DNA from: DASRDB01 sp035652815
GTDB lineage: Bacteria > Chloroflexota > Ktedonobacteria > Ktedonobacterales > Ktedonobacteraceae
DNA: 58,705 bases
Assembly: GCA_035652815.1 (NCBI GenBank)
Contig: DASRDB010000020.1
Location: 1 to 58,705, forward strand
Reading direction: 5' to 3'
The notes under the pieces are model-generated. The model ran no database searches and was not told the DNA's origin. It saw nothing but the letters and a program-made list of their open reading frames with translations. Position 1 is the stretch's first letter, and every line of letters starts with the position of its first letter. Shown piece by piece: positions 43,266 through 52,502 of this stretch. A program made the position numbers and the translations under genes.

Positions 43266-44087
43266 TTACATTTCTTCGATCCTTGTCTGCCCCATGCCCA
43301 TTGTTGTCTTATAGCCAACGCCTGCATACTGCGCGAACGCTGCCAGCGTGGCAAGTTGTGGGGCGTAGCCGTTGGTAGTTTTCACCTGATAGCTACAGGT
43401 GCCTAGAAAACCTTTCTGTAGGGCATGAGGAAAATGCAGGCAGGAAGTATGGAGTTCGTAGTCGCTGATTGCTACCTGCTGGCTCACAAAGTCGCGCAGT
43501 CCCTGTTTATTAATGCGCAGTATTTCGGGCGCGTAGCGATTCCAGGTGCGCATCAGACTATCCCAGACCAGAGAGGGTTCAGGAAAGAGCGCGAATTGCC
43601 GATTGCCCATGCTAAATGCGCATGGGCTGGCGAAACGCAGTGTAATAGTACGTTGCGCAGGTATAGCAGCCAGTGTTTGCCAGGAAGTGTGTCCCGCCCA
43701 ACCTGTAGGGTCGGTTTCGGCGGAAGAATACACCCGCGCCAGTTGAAATTCGGCCTGCCCCATCCTGAGCGTAATTGGAGAAGTCTCAAGAAAATAGCTG
43801 CTCAGGCACTGCCAGAGCGCGCCGCCATCAAGCAAGGTGATTCGGAGGCGATAGGGTTGCCCCGCCCGCAGTTGTAGCTGCCCATCGCGCACCAGCGCCC
43901 CATTCAACATGGACACGGTAAACGGTCGATAATCCGGTTCGTCATGCAAACGGGCAGCCAGGTCGGGCTGTACCTGCCGCACAAGATCAAGAAAGAGCGC
44001 GTGTGCCTGGTGGCCCGTTGTGGCTGGTATGTTTGTGCTTTCCAGGGCGTGAAGTTCGAGGGTGATAGAGTAGAGGAGGTTGGTCAT
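43266..44087 (-). CDS. cas6: Cas6 CRISPR RNA endoribonuclease
   Basis: A 273-residue RAMP protein with the Cas6 arrangement: two ferredoxin-like halves and the diagnostic glycine-rich loop GVGYKTTMGMGQTR at the C-terminus. It cleaves pre-crRNA within each repeat, which here would leave an 8-base ATTGAAAC handle on the crRNA. It is the last gene of the interference operon; its ATG overlaps the cas3 stop in a TAATG. Its base composition is GC-rich and host-like, unlike the AT-rich cas3 next to it. Confidence 0.93.
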   Translation of the reverse strand: MTNLLYSITLELHALESTNIPATTGHQAHALFLDLVRQVQPDLAARLHDEPDYRPFTVSMLNGALVRDGQLQLRAGQPYRLRITLLDGGALWQCLSSYFLETSPITLRMGQAEFQLARVYSSAETDPTGWAGHTSWQTLAAIPAQRTITLRFASPCAFSMGNRQFALFPEPSLVWDSLMRTWNRYAPEILRINKQGLRDFVSQQVAISDYELHTSCLHFPHALQKGFLGTCSYQVKTTNGYAPQLATLAAFAQYAGVGYKTTMGMGQTRIEEM

Positions 44088-46516
44088 TAATCGTCATCCC
44101 AATCAAAAATATGACTATCTGCTCTCCGGCCAACGAATTTTGCTCTGATAATATTGCTTTCATATGAGACGAGCAATGCTGCTGAACCTAACACGATAGT
44201 ATAGGTATGTTCACCTTCATTAGCGAAATCGACTCTCAGAGTGTTTGTGAATAATGAGGTTGTCTTTTGTAACCGTGCTAATGCGAGTGCTTCTGAGCCA
44301 ACGGCAGGCACAGCATAAAACGTAATATAGTTCTGTTCGAATAGGTTATTCAGTTCCGGCGGTATAAGTCCAGAGTCAGACTGTAGTCTAAAGCCGTTCC
44401 TGGCAGCTAGTTTACTGCAATATCGTGCTTCCCATTTTGCTTTTGTAGATGGTGAACCATTAAGGTAGAAATGTATGTTTAAAGGCTGCTCACGTAGCTG
44501 TTTGATTTTGCAAAAGAGTTTTATTTGCTTATCAAGAGCTATTCCTGATCGTTCTGTAAGTTTATCTAATTGCTGTTGGTCAACATTAAGCCAATCAGCA
44601 ATATAATTTTGCACAATATGCAATGCAGAATAAACAGTATACTCTGACGTAGCTAAAAATCCGGACGGATCATGGGCCAATGCTGATGGTGGCTGAAAAT
44701 TGTCACGAAAATTAAATCGGACATCAGCAGTATAAAACTCTTCTAACTCAGCCCATCGTTTTTTTTCTGCATCCACCGTTTTATGGCTTTTTAGCAAGGC
44801 CAGCTCTACTTTTTTCGACTGATTATGATCAATAGTATTTAGTGTATCCAGATCAATGTCCCGTTGTTCATCGAGCGTGCGCATAATGACGCTCGCAGGA
44901 CCAAATGTGAATTTCTCAGAATTTTTTTCGTGAAGGAGTTCAGGCAGGTGAGATTTTATGATTAAATAACGCTGCGTATTGGAAAGAAGATTTCTAAAGC
45001 TCGCTGTTTTTTTTGTTCCATAAGCCTGTACAATTGCTTGATACAATTTTTCTGCTTGATCTTTTTGCCCAGTTGGAAGTGCTTTCCATATGTTAAAAAT
45101 AGGTAGGAATGCCTCCGCAATTGCCCCGCTATTAATGTAAGCAAAGATGCCATTTTTTTGTGGAAGTATACTATTAATAAGTTTGTTCAGGTGCCTTCTT
45201 TCAATGCGTTGATTCGCAATCTCGTTTAATTCTGTTAACAATTGGTCAGGAACTACTGCCCAAACATCGCTTGGAAAGTAATACTCTTCCTTGCCTAATA
45301 CTCTTCCAGCTCTGCCCAACCGTTGAATAGATTCATCTGAACTACGAGCATCGAATACGAGAAAATCAATACTTTGTCGTTTTATCCCTGGCCGCGAAAA
45401 GTTATAGCCAATATCGACTGTTGGAGTAGCTAATAGCAAACGAGCAAGTTTATGTTGTTCTCGCCAGATTGCTGATTCTGCTCCGGTAAGCCGCCCTAAG
45501 TGGGTATTGTTTTTCCCTCCATATTCTTGATAGATCTGATTGATACGCCACAGAGCGCTACTAATACATGCACCATTTCGATTTTGATGAAGCCATTCTT
45601 CTATAGTAGCTTTAACTTGAGATGCCAAACTCACAAGCCCGTTTTCGAGGACTTCTGTACTATACAGTCGTAGATGGACTGGAGCAAGAGCAGGTGTAGT
45701 TTGTAAGCCACCTGGAATATTCTCTGGCTCGATGTAAGCAATATCAAGGTCTAGTTGTTTGAGATAATGCCTCACTTGTTCTGATGGGGTTGCAGTGAGT
45801 AAACAGACCCGTCGCCCTTGCTTGAAAAATCCCCATTCACGTGAAAGCATGAGGAAAAAGAGAAAATTGGCCAACTGTTTTGCATTATAATAATGAAATT
45901 CGTCCACTACTATATAGCTGAAATTTAAGATAAAGTCCCGAAAAAGAACTCTTTGATCGTGAGGGTTTCCTAAACTATAAAGTGCGTAGTAAAAGATATC
46001 AGGGTTAATTACTAAGATATAAGGATGATGGCCTTGTATGTGGTATCCCTCGCTATCTGTCAGAACAACCCGTGGATCTTGTAACATTTGATGAAGACGG
46101 TCTCCCTGGCGTATAAATTTTTCACTTAAATGCTGCTGCGCTAAAGAGCGGATGGTGGCAGCATCAAGACGAAGGACAATATACGATAAATTATTTTGTT
46201 TGATAAAAGTCTGTATATCCTCCTCGTGTTGACGGAGCAATTCATTGGTAGGTGCGATAAATAGCACATTGGCATTAGTAGTATATCTATCTTTTTTATA
46301 AGTCTCATCCAGGTCTAAAAGACGAAGTAAAGCTGCTTTTGTTTTACCTGTGCCTGTGTTAAAACTGTTGACAACAATGTGTGCGGTTTTGTTCTGGTAG
46401 GTAAGCCACTGGTGATAGAGCGGCGGTGAGCCTAATGCGTCCGCTAATTTCGTGTAATTTTCGGCAAAAGGGTTGGCTAATGGCTCGTAGTGAGGTGCAA
46501 GCTCAAGTTGTATCAT
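44087..46516 (-). CDS. cas3: Cas3 helicase of type I-D (no HD domain)
   Basis: An 809-residue superfamily 2 helicase. Walker A NTGTGKTKAALL at about residues 53-64, Walker B box DEFH at 205-208, motif III LLTATP at 239-244, and motif VI QRLGRAGRV. There is no HD nuclease domain at either end, as expected for type I-D, where the HD sits in Cas10d. It should unwind target DNA after Cascade recognition. Its start overlaps the csc1 stop (ATGA). Hand counts of single 60-base rows in it give about 37% GC, well below its neighbours. Confidence 0.93.
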   Translation of the reverse strand: MIQLELAPHYEPLANPFAENYTKLADALGSPPLYHQWLTYQNKTAHIVVNSFNTGTGKTKAALLRLLDLDETYKKDRYTTNANVLFIAPTNELLRQHEEDIQTFIKQNNLSYIVLRLDAATIRSLAQQHLSEKFIRQGDRLHQMLQDPRVVLTDSEGYHIQGHHPYILVINPDIFYYALYSLGNPHDQRVLFRDFILNFSYIVVDEFHYYNAKQLANFLFFLMLSREWGFFKQGRRVCLLTATPSEQVRHYLKQLDLDIAYIEPENIPGGLQTTPALAPVHLRLYSTEVLENGLVSLASQVKATIEEWLHQNRNGACISSALWRINQIYQEYGGKNNTHLGRLTGAESAIWREQHKLARLLLATPTVDIGYNFSRPGIKRQSIDFLVFDARSSDESIQRLGRAGRVLGKEEYYFPSDVWAVVPDQLLTELNEIANQRIERRHLNKLINSILPQKNGIFAYINSGAIAEAFLPIFNIWKALPTGQKDQAEKLYQAIVQAYGTKKTASFRNLLSNTQRYLIIKSHLPELLHEKNSEKFTFGPASVIMRTLDEQRDIDLDTLNTIDHNQSKKVELALLKSHKTVDAEKKRWAELEEFYTADVRFNFRDNFQPPSALAHDPSGFLATSEYTVYSALHIVQNYIADWLNVDQQQLDKLTERSGIALDKQIKLFCKIKQLREQPLNIHFYLNGSPSTKAKWEARYCSKLAARNGFRLQSDSGLIPPELNNLFEQNYITFYAVPAVGSEALALARLQKTTSLFTNTLRVDFANEGEHTYTIVLGSAALLVSYESNIIRAKFVGRRADSHIFDWDDD

Positions 46517-47226
46517 AGTTTTTCCACTCCGTAGCGCATATCTGCGGGTAAGTAGGTATTCTGATCAATCTGCCAGAATTGTCCTCGCATCTGTACATCC
46601 CGTAGTATCGGTGCTGGATGGATATTGTAAGAGGAATAAACAAGCAAATTGTTTGTGTCAGCTAAATCAGTCGCATTCAGTAAGCTGTTGACTTTTACTT
46701 GCTCACGTTGGACTAACTGAGCCACCATTTTTGTCTGCCAGTCTATTTTTGCTTTGCTCATAAATTTTCCTAATCTGATGTAAGGCAAGAGTCGAGGACC
46801 CTTGCCTTCCTCAATCAGATGGTCACGGTCAAGCAAGTAAAAAGATGCCTTGCTTCCTAAACCCAGCATGCGAATACGACCGCCCTGTGGGTAATTCATT
46901 GCCCTGATTTTTTCAAGGGTAGTAGCAATGGCATTTTGAGCAAAACGAAAGTAGTAACTATCCGTTTGTCCGTTAAACCTTGTGATAACCATGCGCAAAC
47001 TACTAAAATCAGCAGGTGTAATATAGAGACCCTGCTCATTGAGTGGTGTAAGGTCTTCCTTGTAGCGCGGACCACCTCGCCCACGATAGGGAGAGTTACA
47101 TAGCCCAAGAGCATAGGTAAGGGCATAGTTCCCAATGAGCGGTTCGCTGGCATAAAGCGGGTCAATTTCACGACTAGCAAAGAATGTATGCTCACAGAGA
47201 GTCAGATTGGCAGGGTAAATGTGCAT
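46513..47226 (-). CDS. csc1: Csc1 (Cas5-type subunit) of type I-D
   Basis: A 237-residue Cas5-group RAMP. The N-terminus MHIYPANLTLCEHTFFASRE, the YALTYALG segment, the Gly-rich SPYRGRGGP and the GRIRMLGLGSKASFYL block fit Csc1. In type I-D Cascade it binds the 5' crRNA handle. It lies between csc2 and cas3 with a 9-base gap and a 4-base overlap. Confidence 0.9.
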   Translation of the reverse strand: MHIYPANLTLCEHTFFASREIDPLYASEPLIGNYALTYALGLCNSPYRGRGGPRYKEDLTPLNEQGLYITPADFSSLRMVITRFNGQTDSYYFRFAQNAIATTLEKIRAMNYPQGGRIRMLGLGSKASFYLLDRDHLIEEGKGPRLLPYIRLGKFMSKAKIDWQTKMVAQLVQREQVKVNSLLNATDLADTNNLLVYSSYNIHPAPILRDVQMRGQFWQIDQNTYLPADMRYGVEKL

Positions 47227-47235
47227 GACTGCCTC

Positions 47236-48210
47236 CTATGATCTCCTGTAACTTGCCGTAAGGTTTTTCAGAGCCTCAACGAAGCCCATCTGCTCATAGT
47301 AAAGCTGACCAACTCCATGAAGCTCTGCTTCCAATTTTTCTCCCGTTAAAAGAACAGGTTTTTGGCTGAATATGCCTTTGAGTAGCGAATCGGTAGCGGA
47401 GAGCATCGCTCTCTCAACTTCCTGATCGTTAAGCGGAAATGGTAGTTCATCCTTGTTCTCTGGCTTGAGAATATCATGGACAGCCTGAGTAAGTTCCAGG
47501 TTGCTGAACAACTCACAATCACTAAAGGCTACGGCCACAATTTTGTTTTTGACTTTACCAAGTCTGCTTGAAATGGCTCCATAACGTTCGCTGCGGATGA
47601 TATTGCCGATGACATACTGTAATTCAACCAGCGTAACATCCTTAAGGGTTTCGATATCGAGGAAATGTGCTTGTGGACGCACATACTCATCTTTGTTAAT
47701 GCTCCTGCTTGCCTCGCCAGTTTCGGGATTACGCATCGTCCCATTATCAAATGTAGCATTAAATGTGCGGCGTCCAGCTACTTGAGCGCTAGCTCCAAGC
47801 GAATAGGCATCATCAGTAAATACTCGACTTTTTTGCGCCCCGTTGCCACCTGCTGCAAATCCGTAAAGGTAGCAATCTATGCACTTTTCGCAAGGAGCGT
47901 TAGTGTTGAGCATACAAATTTTGCCATCTTTGTTTTGCAGTAATAACCCATGCCGATTTAAAAATTCGCGTCCTTTTCGGCGTTCCACTGCAGTTTGTTT
48001 GCGCTTACTGATGACCACTCGCCTGATTGGCGTGGTATCAACAAGGCCAGCGCTCACTGTCTCTTTCACCAACTCCTCGCCGCTTCCCTCGGTACGAAAA
48101 ATGGTTTCTGATTCGGTCTTCCGAAGAATAAAGAGGCTGACATAATAGCCTTTGGGCATGTTGCTGTATTTTTCCAGCAGGTATTCTTTATAGTCTTCAA
48201 ACGCGGCCAT
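47236..48210 (-). CDS. csc2: Csc2 (Cas7-type backbone) of type I-D
   Basis: A 324-residue Cas7-group protein that polymerises along the crRNA. Family features are GYYVSLFILRKTESETIFRT (start), VVISKRKQTAVERR, the zinc-type cluster APCEKCIDCYLYGFA, VAGRRTFNATFDNGT with the thumb region, and the final LRSERYGAISSRLGKVK-like block. Downstream of the cas11d gene by 37 bases. AAAGGA precedes ATG 48210. Confidence 0.93.
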   Translation of the reverse strand: MAAFEDYKEYLLEKYSNMPKGYYVSLFILRKTESETIFRTEGSGEELVKETVSAGLVDTTPIRRVVISKRKQTAVERRKGREFLNRHGLLLQNKDGKICMLNTNAPCEKCIDCYLYGFAAGGNGAQKSRVFTDDAYSLGASAQVAGRRTFNATFDNGTMRNPETGEASRSINKDEYVRPQAHFLDIETLKDVTLVELQYVIGNIIRSERYGAISSRLGKVKNKIVAVAFSDCELFSNLELTQAVHDILKPENKDELPFPLNDQEVERAMLSATDSLLKGIFSQKPVLLTGEKLEAELHGVGQLYYEQMGFVEALKNLTASYRRS

Positions 48211-48247
48211 TTCTGAATATTCCTTTCTTGTGTGTACCTTTTAAGAG

Positions 48248-48700
48248 CTATTCATCTACATCCATTGACAATTGCTTTACCTCTTCTGCCTGCTCTGCAT
48301 CGACTTCTTCCTTTTCTCCCTCAGTTAAGGCATCCCGGTAGTAGGTGAGATAAGCGCTACGTATGAGTTTGTTCCGTGTGAGTAATCGATTAACATCACC
48401 TCCATTTGCCTTGTTTAGCACACCATCGAAGAATAAATCGACGTACTCACGGATGATGTCCTGCTTCCGCTCTCGTTTCTCTCTCCCTGGTTTGTACTTT
48501 GGCTCAGTTATAGCGTCAATGTGATCGAAAATTTGCCGTTCTGAAGCCCTCCGTACCAGGTCACGAACATCTTCTTTTGGCTCCCGCTCAAGATTCTCCA
48601 GGATGATATCTAGAGGCTTGAGGATGGAGTTGCGTTTGTTTGAGCGTCCTTTGATGCGCTCCCCAGCCGCAACGGTTGCCATTTGTTTTAATGGTTCCAT
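48248..48700 (-). CDS. cas11d: Separate Cas11d-like small subunit (C-terminal part of Cas10d)
   Basis: A 150-residue, largely alpha-helical protein: ERIKGRSNKRNSILKPLDII, ERQIFDHIDAITEPKYKPGR, EYVDLFFDGVLNKANGGDVN and RNKLIRSAYLTYYRDAL. This resembles the C-terminal region of cyanobacterial Cas10d (Csc3), which in type I-D is also translated separately as the Cascade small subunit Cas11d. Here it is a distinct gene in the same frame as cas10d: cas10d stops with TAA, then ACG ACC, then ATG 48700. The acidic tail (EVDAEQAEEVKQLSMDVDE) is typical. Alternatively a recent nonsense mutation split the gene. Confidence 0.75.
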   Translation of the reverse strand: MEPLKQMATVAAGERIKGRSNKRNSILKPLDIILENLEREPKEDVRDLVRRASERQIFDHIDAITEPKYKPGREKRERKQDIIREYVDLFFDGVLNKANGGDVNRLLTRNKLIRSAYLTYYRDALTEGEKEEVDAEQAEEVKQLSMDVDE

Positions 48701-48706
48701 GGTCGT

Positions 48707-51385
48707 TTACTCCTTTACAATTTCAGCCAATAATGGGGCTACACGCTTGCTCAGGTAAAAAGCCAGGTTTTCGGAAGAAACTGGTTTACCTGCAATTTGG
48801 TTTTGTTGAACAGGATTCTTATTGGTTGTTTTATGTGCCGACTTCGCTTCCTGTGCCTTTTTTTCAATTGTGAGATCAACGATGTGATACACCGAGAGAG
48901 GATCATCGAGCAAAGACTCAGCCACCTCCACCACAAATTTGTCACGGTCTTCTATGTTCAAATTCAAGAGTTGAGATAGCTGTAATAATGCGGAAAGGCG
49001 CCTGACAATATTCTCATAAGCTGCATAACCCTGATCATCTAGCCGCTCGTTGTACCAATGATCTTTGCGTTTGATGTATTCCGCGCCGCCATCTCGTTGT
49101 TTCCCATCCCGGTATACTTCGACACTACGGTATGCGTCTGCTGGCAATAACCATCGCAAGTTGAGTGGCACACCATCGACAAAGAAGGCGAGCTTTTGCT
49201 CAACCATATATTCGTCAGTAAGTAGAGGGATGGGAGTACGTGACATCGCCACACGACAACCAAAGAAATCAGCAATCATTAGTGCTTGAGTAAGCGCAAA
49301 TAGAAATTGCTCTGTATAATTTTCTCCTGGTGCATTGAGAGGCAATGTTGGAGTATTACATATAGCTTCACTGAAATCCGGTACATTCAAGCCATTTACT
49401 TTTGTGGAATAACCGGTAAATGGTTGTGTGGAGTTATCAATGATTTGCTCGGCTCTTTTGACCGCCTCAGAACCGAGGTTGCGTTGAAGTTGAACTTCCC
49501 ACTGCTTGAAGTAGTTTTCCCTCTTTAAGAAGAAAGACGTATTATCTTCATGGCAAACTCTTTTTAAAGTGGAATAAAATGCATCCAGGTACGGCGCTGT
49601 GAAAAAGGAATAGGGGTAAAAGTGGAGATAGAAACTGGTATACAGTTCCCGTAACTTTTTTTCCCCTCTTTTTTGTTTCCTATTGTAGGTAACACATGTC
49701 AGTTTTTCAAGAAGGAATAGAATTCGGCATATTGGACAAACATTCCTTTTGGGGTCTCTGGCTCCTCCTCTCAAACGATTGCTAAATACCTGTACCCCTA
49801 TACTTGCTGGCACTTCTGATTCCATTAACTCTACAGTTTTTAAGGATGAGCTACAAGTACAACATTGTTTGTACTGATCTTTAGAATACCGGCGTAAATG
49901 CAATGCAAAATCTCGTACTATTCCGGTACCTCCGATCTCAAGATTGTTAGTGAGATAGTTCAGGTACTCATCGCTTTGGACTGCTGAAACTTGCTCTCCT
50001 GTCAAAGCAGATAAATCTGCTAGCATTCGCTCAAAAAGAACTTCTATATCATAAGTGCTGTCACGTGCAATGAAGTAGCCGCGTCGAAAGCTATCCACCT
50101 GATTGTAGAGAGCATAATGATCTGCTGGTAGGTTGAGTAAACCATACACGTGAGTCCAGGGATCGCAATTATATTTCTTTTTTAGTTCTTTCTTGAGGTG
50201 ATCTTGCAGTAAGTTACGATATGCTAGAGCAAGTTCTCCCCGTTTGAACAAACTTTGTTCAAGGGGAACTATTGGTTTTGAACTGTTAATTAGGGCATTA
50301 GCCTGCAATGCTATAACAGGATCAGGATTCCTGGCCGCATTTTCAATATCTGGGAGTAACCGCTGGTTATATTCTTCATGCCATTTTGTCTTCCAGCTTT
50401 TCTGCTCAACACGCTTACGCAGTACATATAATATGTCAATGTAACTGGCTCCACTTTCTATAGCAGAGTCAGGTACTTTGATTCCAGATGATTTTGCCTT
50501 GATTAATTGATAAAGGCCATTTCTCTGCTTATCAGCGATGATCTGCGCGAGTTGCTCTGCGACATGCAATGTATCGCTATGAGACCAGGTAAATGGCTCG
50601 CGTTCTGGTATCAAGTAGGCAACACCATCTGGATAGTAAAGTAAATCCGCGATAACTGTTTGATTATTGTGGGTATGCCTCTCCTTGAGATACTTAACCA
50701 CAGTATTGTGGATGAGGTTGCTAAGCAGCCCTCGATTTTCTCCTAGCCGGTGTGTTACCCAACGCCAGCGTCTTTCTGAGATAGCATTAACTTGTGCTAA
50801 AAAATTGTCTTTGTGGTGGTTTTCAGCCAATGTGTGGGAAAGATCAAGATTATCGACAGCATACATGAGTTTCCCAAGTTCAAGTAGCCTTTGATAGTTT
50901 AGTCGATAATTATGGTTCTTTTGATTGAGGTCGATTAATGGGGCGCTATCGTGTTGGTGAAGAATAGTAATGAGCCAGATATCTTCGAGATATTCTTGCC
51001 ATTCAGGAAAGAAACGCCGGAAGTCAATGCGCTCTAATTCGGTTTGAATATTTTCAGGAGTCGCAATATTTGTGTAGCTTAATTTTACATCCCTGCCCCC
51101 ATAAGGCGGAATTTTATTGATATCGTGGATAGTGAATGCTCCAAAAAGCACCTGTTCTTCAAGATCATTTATTTCGGCTACCCCTGCCAGCCGCAATTTG
51201 TGGAACGTATTAATGCCATCGAGTATATGTGTATAATAGTTTTGTCCCTGTTTATTGCCTCCCTGAACAATGCGTCGGTAGTCAGTCATAGGACCATTAG
51301 CTACCTCTTGATAATAGGCTGCAAGTAAGCCTACCTGTTCTGCTTCCTCGATATCTACTAACCAGGCTAGTTCAATTTCCGACAT
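48707..51385 (-). CDS. cas10d: Cas10d (Csc3) large subunit with HD nuclease
   Basis: An 892-residue type I-D large subunit. An N-terminal HD domain contains His at about 53 (NYYTHILDGIN) and the HD pair at 87-88 (FTIHDINKIP), followed by LHQHDSAPL. A zinc ribbon is formed by QCCTCSSS near residue 507 and CPIC near 548. The palm/cyclase part has no GGDD, as is normal in Cas10d (region ADFFGCRVAMSRTPIPLLTD). It recognises the PAM and supplies the nuclease that other type I systems have in Cas3. The protein ends early (EIVKE stop) and the normal C-terminal small-subunit region is a separate gene. AT-rich. Confidence 0.92.
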   Translation of the reverse strand: MSEIELAWLVDIEEAEQVGLLAAYYQEVANGPMTDYRRIVQGGNKQGQNYYTHILDGINTFHKLRLAGVAEINDLEEQVLFGAFTIHDINKIPPYGGRDVKLSYTNIATPENIQTELERIDFRRFFPEWQEYLEDIWLITILHQHDSAPLIDLNQKNHNYRLNYQRLLELGKLMYAVDNLDLSHTLAENHHKDNFLAQVNAISERRWRWVTHRLGENRGLLSNLIHNTVVKYLKERHTHNNQTVIADLLYYPDGVAYLIPEREPFTWSHSDTLHVAEQLAQIIADKQRNGLYQLIKAKSSGIKVPDSAIESGASYIDILYVLRKRVEQKSWKTKWHEEYNQRLLPDIENAARNPDPVIALQANALINSSKPIVPLEQSLFKRGELALAYRNLLQDHLKKELKKKYNCDPWTHVYGLLNLPADHYALYNQVDSFRRGYFIARDSTYDIEVLFERMLADLSALTGEQVSAVQSDEYLNYLTNNLEIGGTGIVRDFALHLRRYSKDQYKQCCTCSSSLKTVELMESEVPASIGVQVFSNRLRGGARDPKRNVCPICRILFLLEKLTCVTYNRKQKRGEKKLRELYTSFYLHFYPYSFFTAPYLDAFYSTLKRVCHEDNTSFFLKRENYFKQWEVQLQRNLGSEAVKRAEQIIDNSTQPFTGYSTKVNGLNVPDFSEAICNTPTLPLNAPGENYTEQFLFALTQALMIADFFGCRVAMSRTPIPLLTDEYMVEQKLAFFVDGVPLNLRWLLPADAYRSVEVYRDGKQRDGGAEYIKRKDHWYNERLDDQGYAAYENIVRRLSALLQLSQLLNLNIEDRDKFVVEVAESLLDDPLSVYHIVDLTIEKKAQEAKSAHKTTNKNPVQQNQIAGKPVSSENLAFYLSKRVAPLLAEIVKE
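48710..48716 (-). promoter_or_regulatory. Ribosome binding site of cas11d inside the cas10d end
   Basis: On the minus strand AAAGGAG forms the last Lys-Glu codons of cas10d, then TAA, then six bases, then the ATG of cas11d (9 bases after GGAG). It makes translation of the small subunit independent of, or coupled to, termination of cas10d. Confidence 0.8.
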
Positions 51386-51462
51386 CTGTTATTGCGACCT
51401 TTCAAGAATAATTTTTCTTTCTCAATCCCCATTATACCCATCCCCAATAAGCGCAATTGCGC

Positions 51463-52455
51463 TCACTCCTTCGGAGTATGATACATGTTGTAGAGGTTGA
51501 GGCTGATGGCGCGGAAAATCTCTACAAGTTCGGGCGGTTCCAGTATCTCGCAGTGGTCGGCGTAACCGATCAGGATGCGGCGCGCTTCGAACAGGTCGGT
51601 GATGGTGGCGGTGATGGTGGCCGAACCATCTCCGGCATGCGTCACCTCCTGGTTTTCAAAGTGCTTGCTGACACTGTTGCGGGCGATGACCGCGTGCAGT
51701 TTGTATTTCAACCTGTATGCGACCGGTTTAGGTCGGCTGGTTGCGATTCTGGTTGGCAGCACTTCGGCGCTGCCGGGAACAATATAGTCCAGGCGAAATT
51801 GCAGGCGGCTCTCGCGCCGGAGACTCCAACCGTACAGGTAGACATGCCCATGCTCATATTTGAGCGGTTCCGGCTCGACCACATGATTCAGTTCTTTGCC
51901 ATGTTTGGGAGAACGGTAACGAAAGGCGAGTTGTTGTCTCTGGCGAATGGCGCGTTCGATTTTTTTAACCGTTTCCTGGTCCGCGTTGCGGTAATCGGTT
52001 GTCTCGTGCAGGTCGATGCTGAAAGGATTCCGCAGCGACTCCACCATTTTTTGCTGCTCGAGAGGCAGGCGGCTGACAAGGGAGGTGAGCAGGGCGCGAA
52101 TCTCATCCGCGTGCAGGATGGCGCTCTGGTCAAAGGTGTTGAACAGGGTTGCGAGCGCGGTAAGCTGTTCCTGGTTGAGCGAGAGGCCGAATGGAGAATT
52201 TTGCCAGGTATACTCTTTGCGCTGTTTATCAAATATGACCTGGCAACCCAGCGCTCGCAAAGCCTGGATATCACGGCGAAATTGATACAGCCTTTGCTTT
52301 TCATGGGCAGGTCCATCCTTTGCCTCGTCGCTGAAAAGTCGTTCTTTGTCCAGGATAGCGATGAGGTTATCAGTGGTGCGCGGGCCTGTATGGAGCAAAA
52401 CGAGCAGACGCAGACGCCGTCGCGCCGCCCGTTCGCTGGCTGTATCACTTTTCAT
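51463..52455 (-). CDS. WYL-domain transcriptional regulator
   Basis: A 331-residue regulator: N-terminal winged helix (ARRRLRLLVLLHTGPRTTDN and DIQALRALGCQVIFDKQRKE), a central WYL domain (IRQRQQLAFRYRSPKHG, LKYEHGHVYLYGWSLRR) and a C-terminal extension (TATITDLFEARRILIGYADHCEIL). WYL proteins beside CRISPR loci repress or activate cas transcription, sensing nucleic acid or nucleotide ligands. It is upstream of cas10d on the same strand (77-base gap) and divergent from cas4. ATG 52455 is chosen; an earlier in-frame start at 52521 would run over a repeat. Composition GC-rich, unlike cas10d. Confidence 0.88.
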   Translation of the reverse strand: MKSDTASERAARRRLRLLVLLHTGPRTTDNLIAILDKERLFSDEAKDGPAHEKQRLYQFRRDIQALRALGCQVIFDKQRKEYTWQNSPFGLSLNQEQLTALATLFNTFDQSAILHADEIRALLTSLVSRLPLEQQKMVESLRNPFSIDLHETTDYRNADQETVKKIERAIRQRQQLAFRYRSPKHGKELNHVVEPEPLKYEHGHVYLYGWSLRRESRLQFRLDYIVPGSAEVLPTRIATSRPKPVAYRLKYKLHAVIARNSVSKHFENQEVTHAGDGSATITATITDLFEARRILIGYADHCEILEPPELVEIFRAISLNLYNMYHTPKE

Positions 52456-52502
52456 GAAAAGCGCGCCTTCTAGCCTGTGAATATTCAAAATGATTCGGAA
52501 TG

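Noticed and set aside
48707..48709. The TAA between cas10d and cas11d as a simple sequencing error or pseudogene mark
   Set aside because: Not excluded, but the correctly placed AAAGGAG and ATG right around the stop favour a functional two-gene arrangement.
51457..52473. 338-codon plus-strand frame over the WYL gene
   Set aside because: WYL and HTH motifs are on the minus strand; the plus frame shows no domain.
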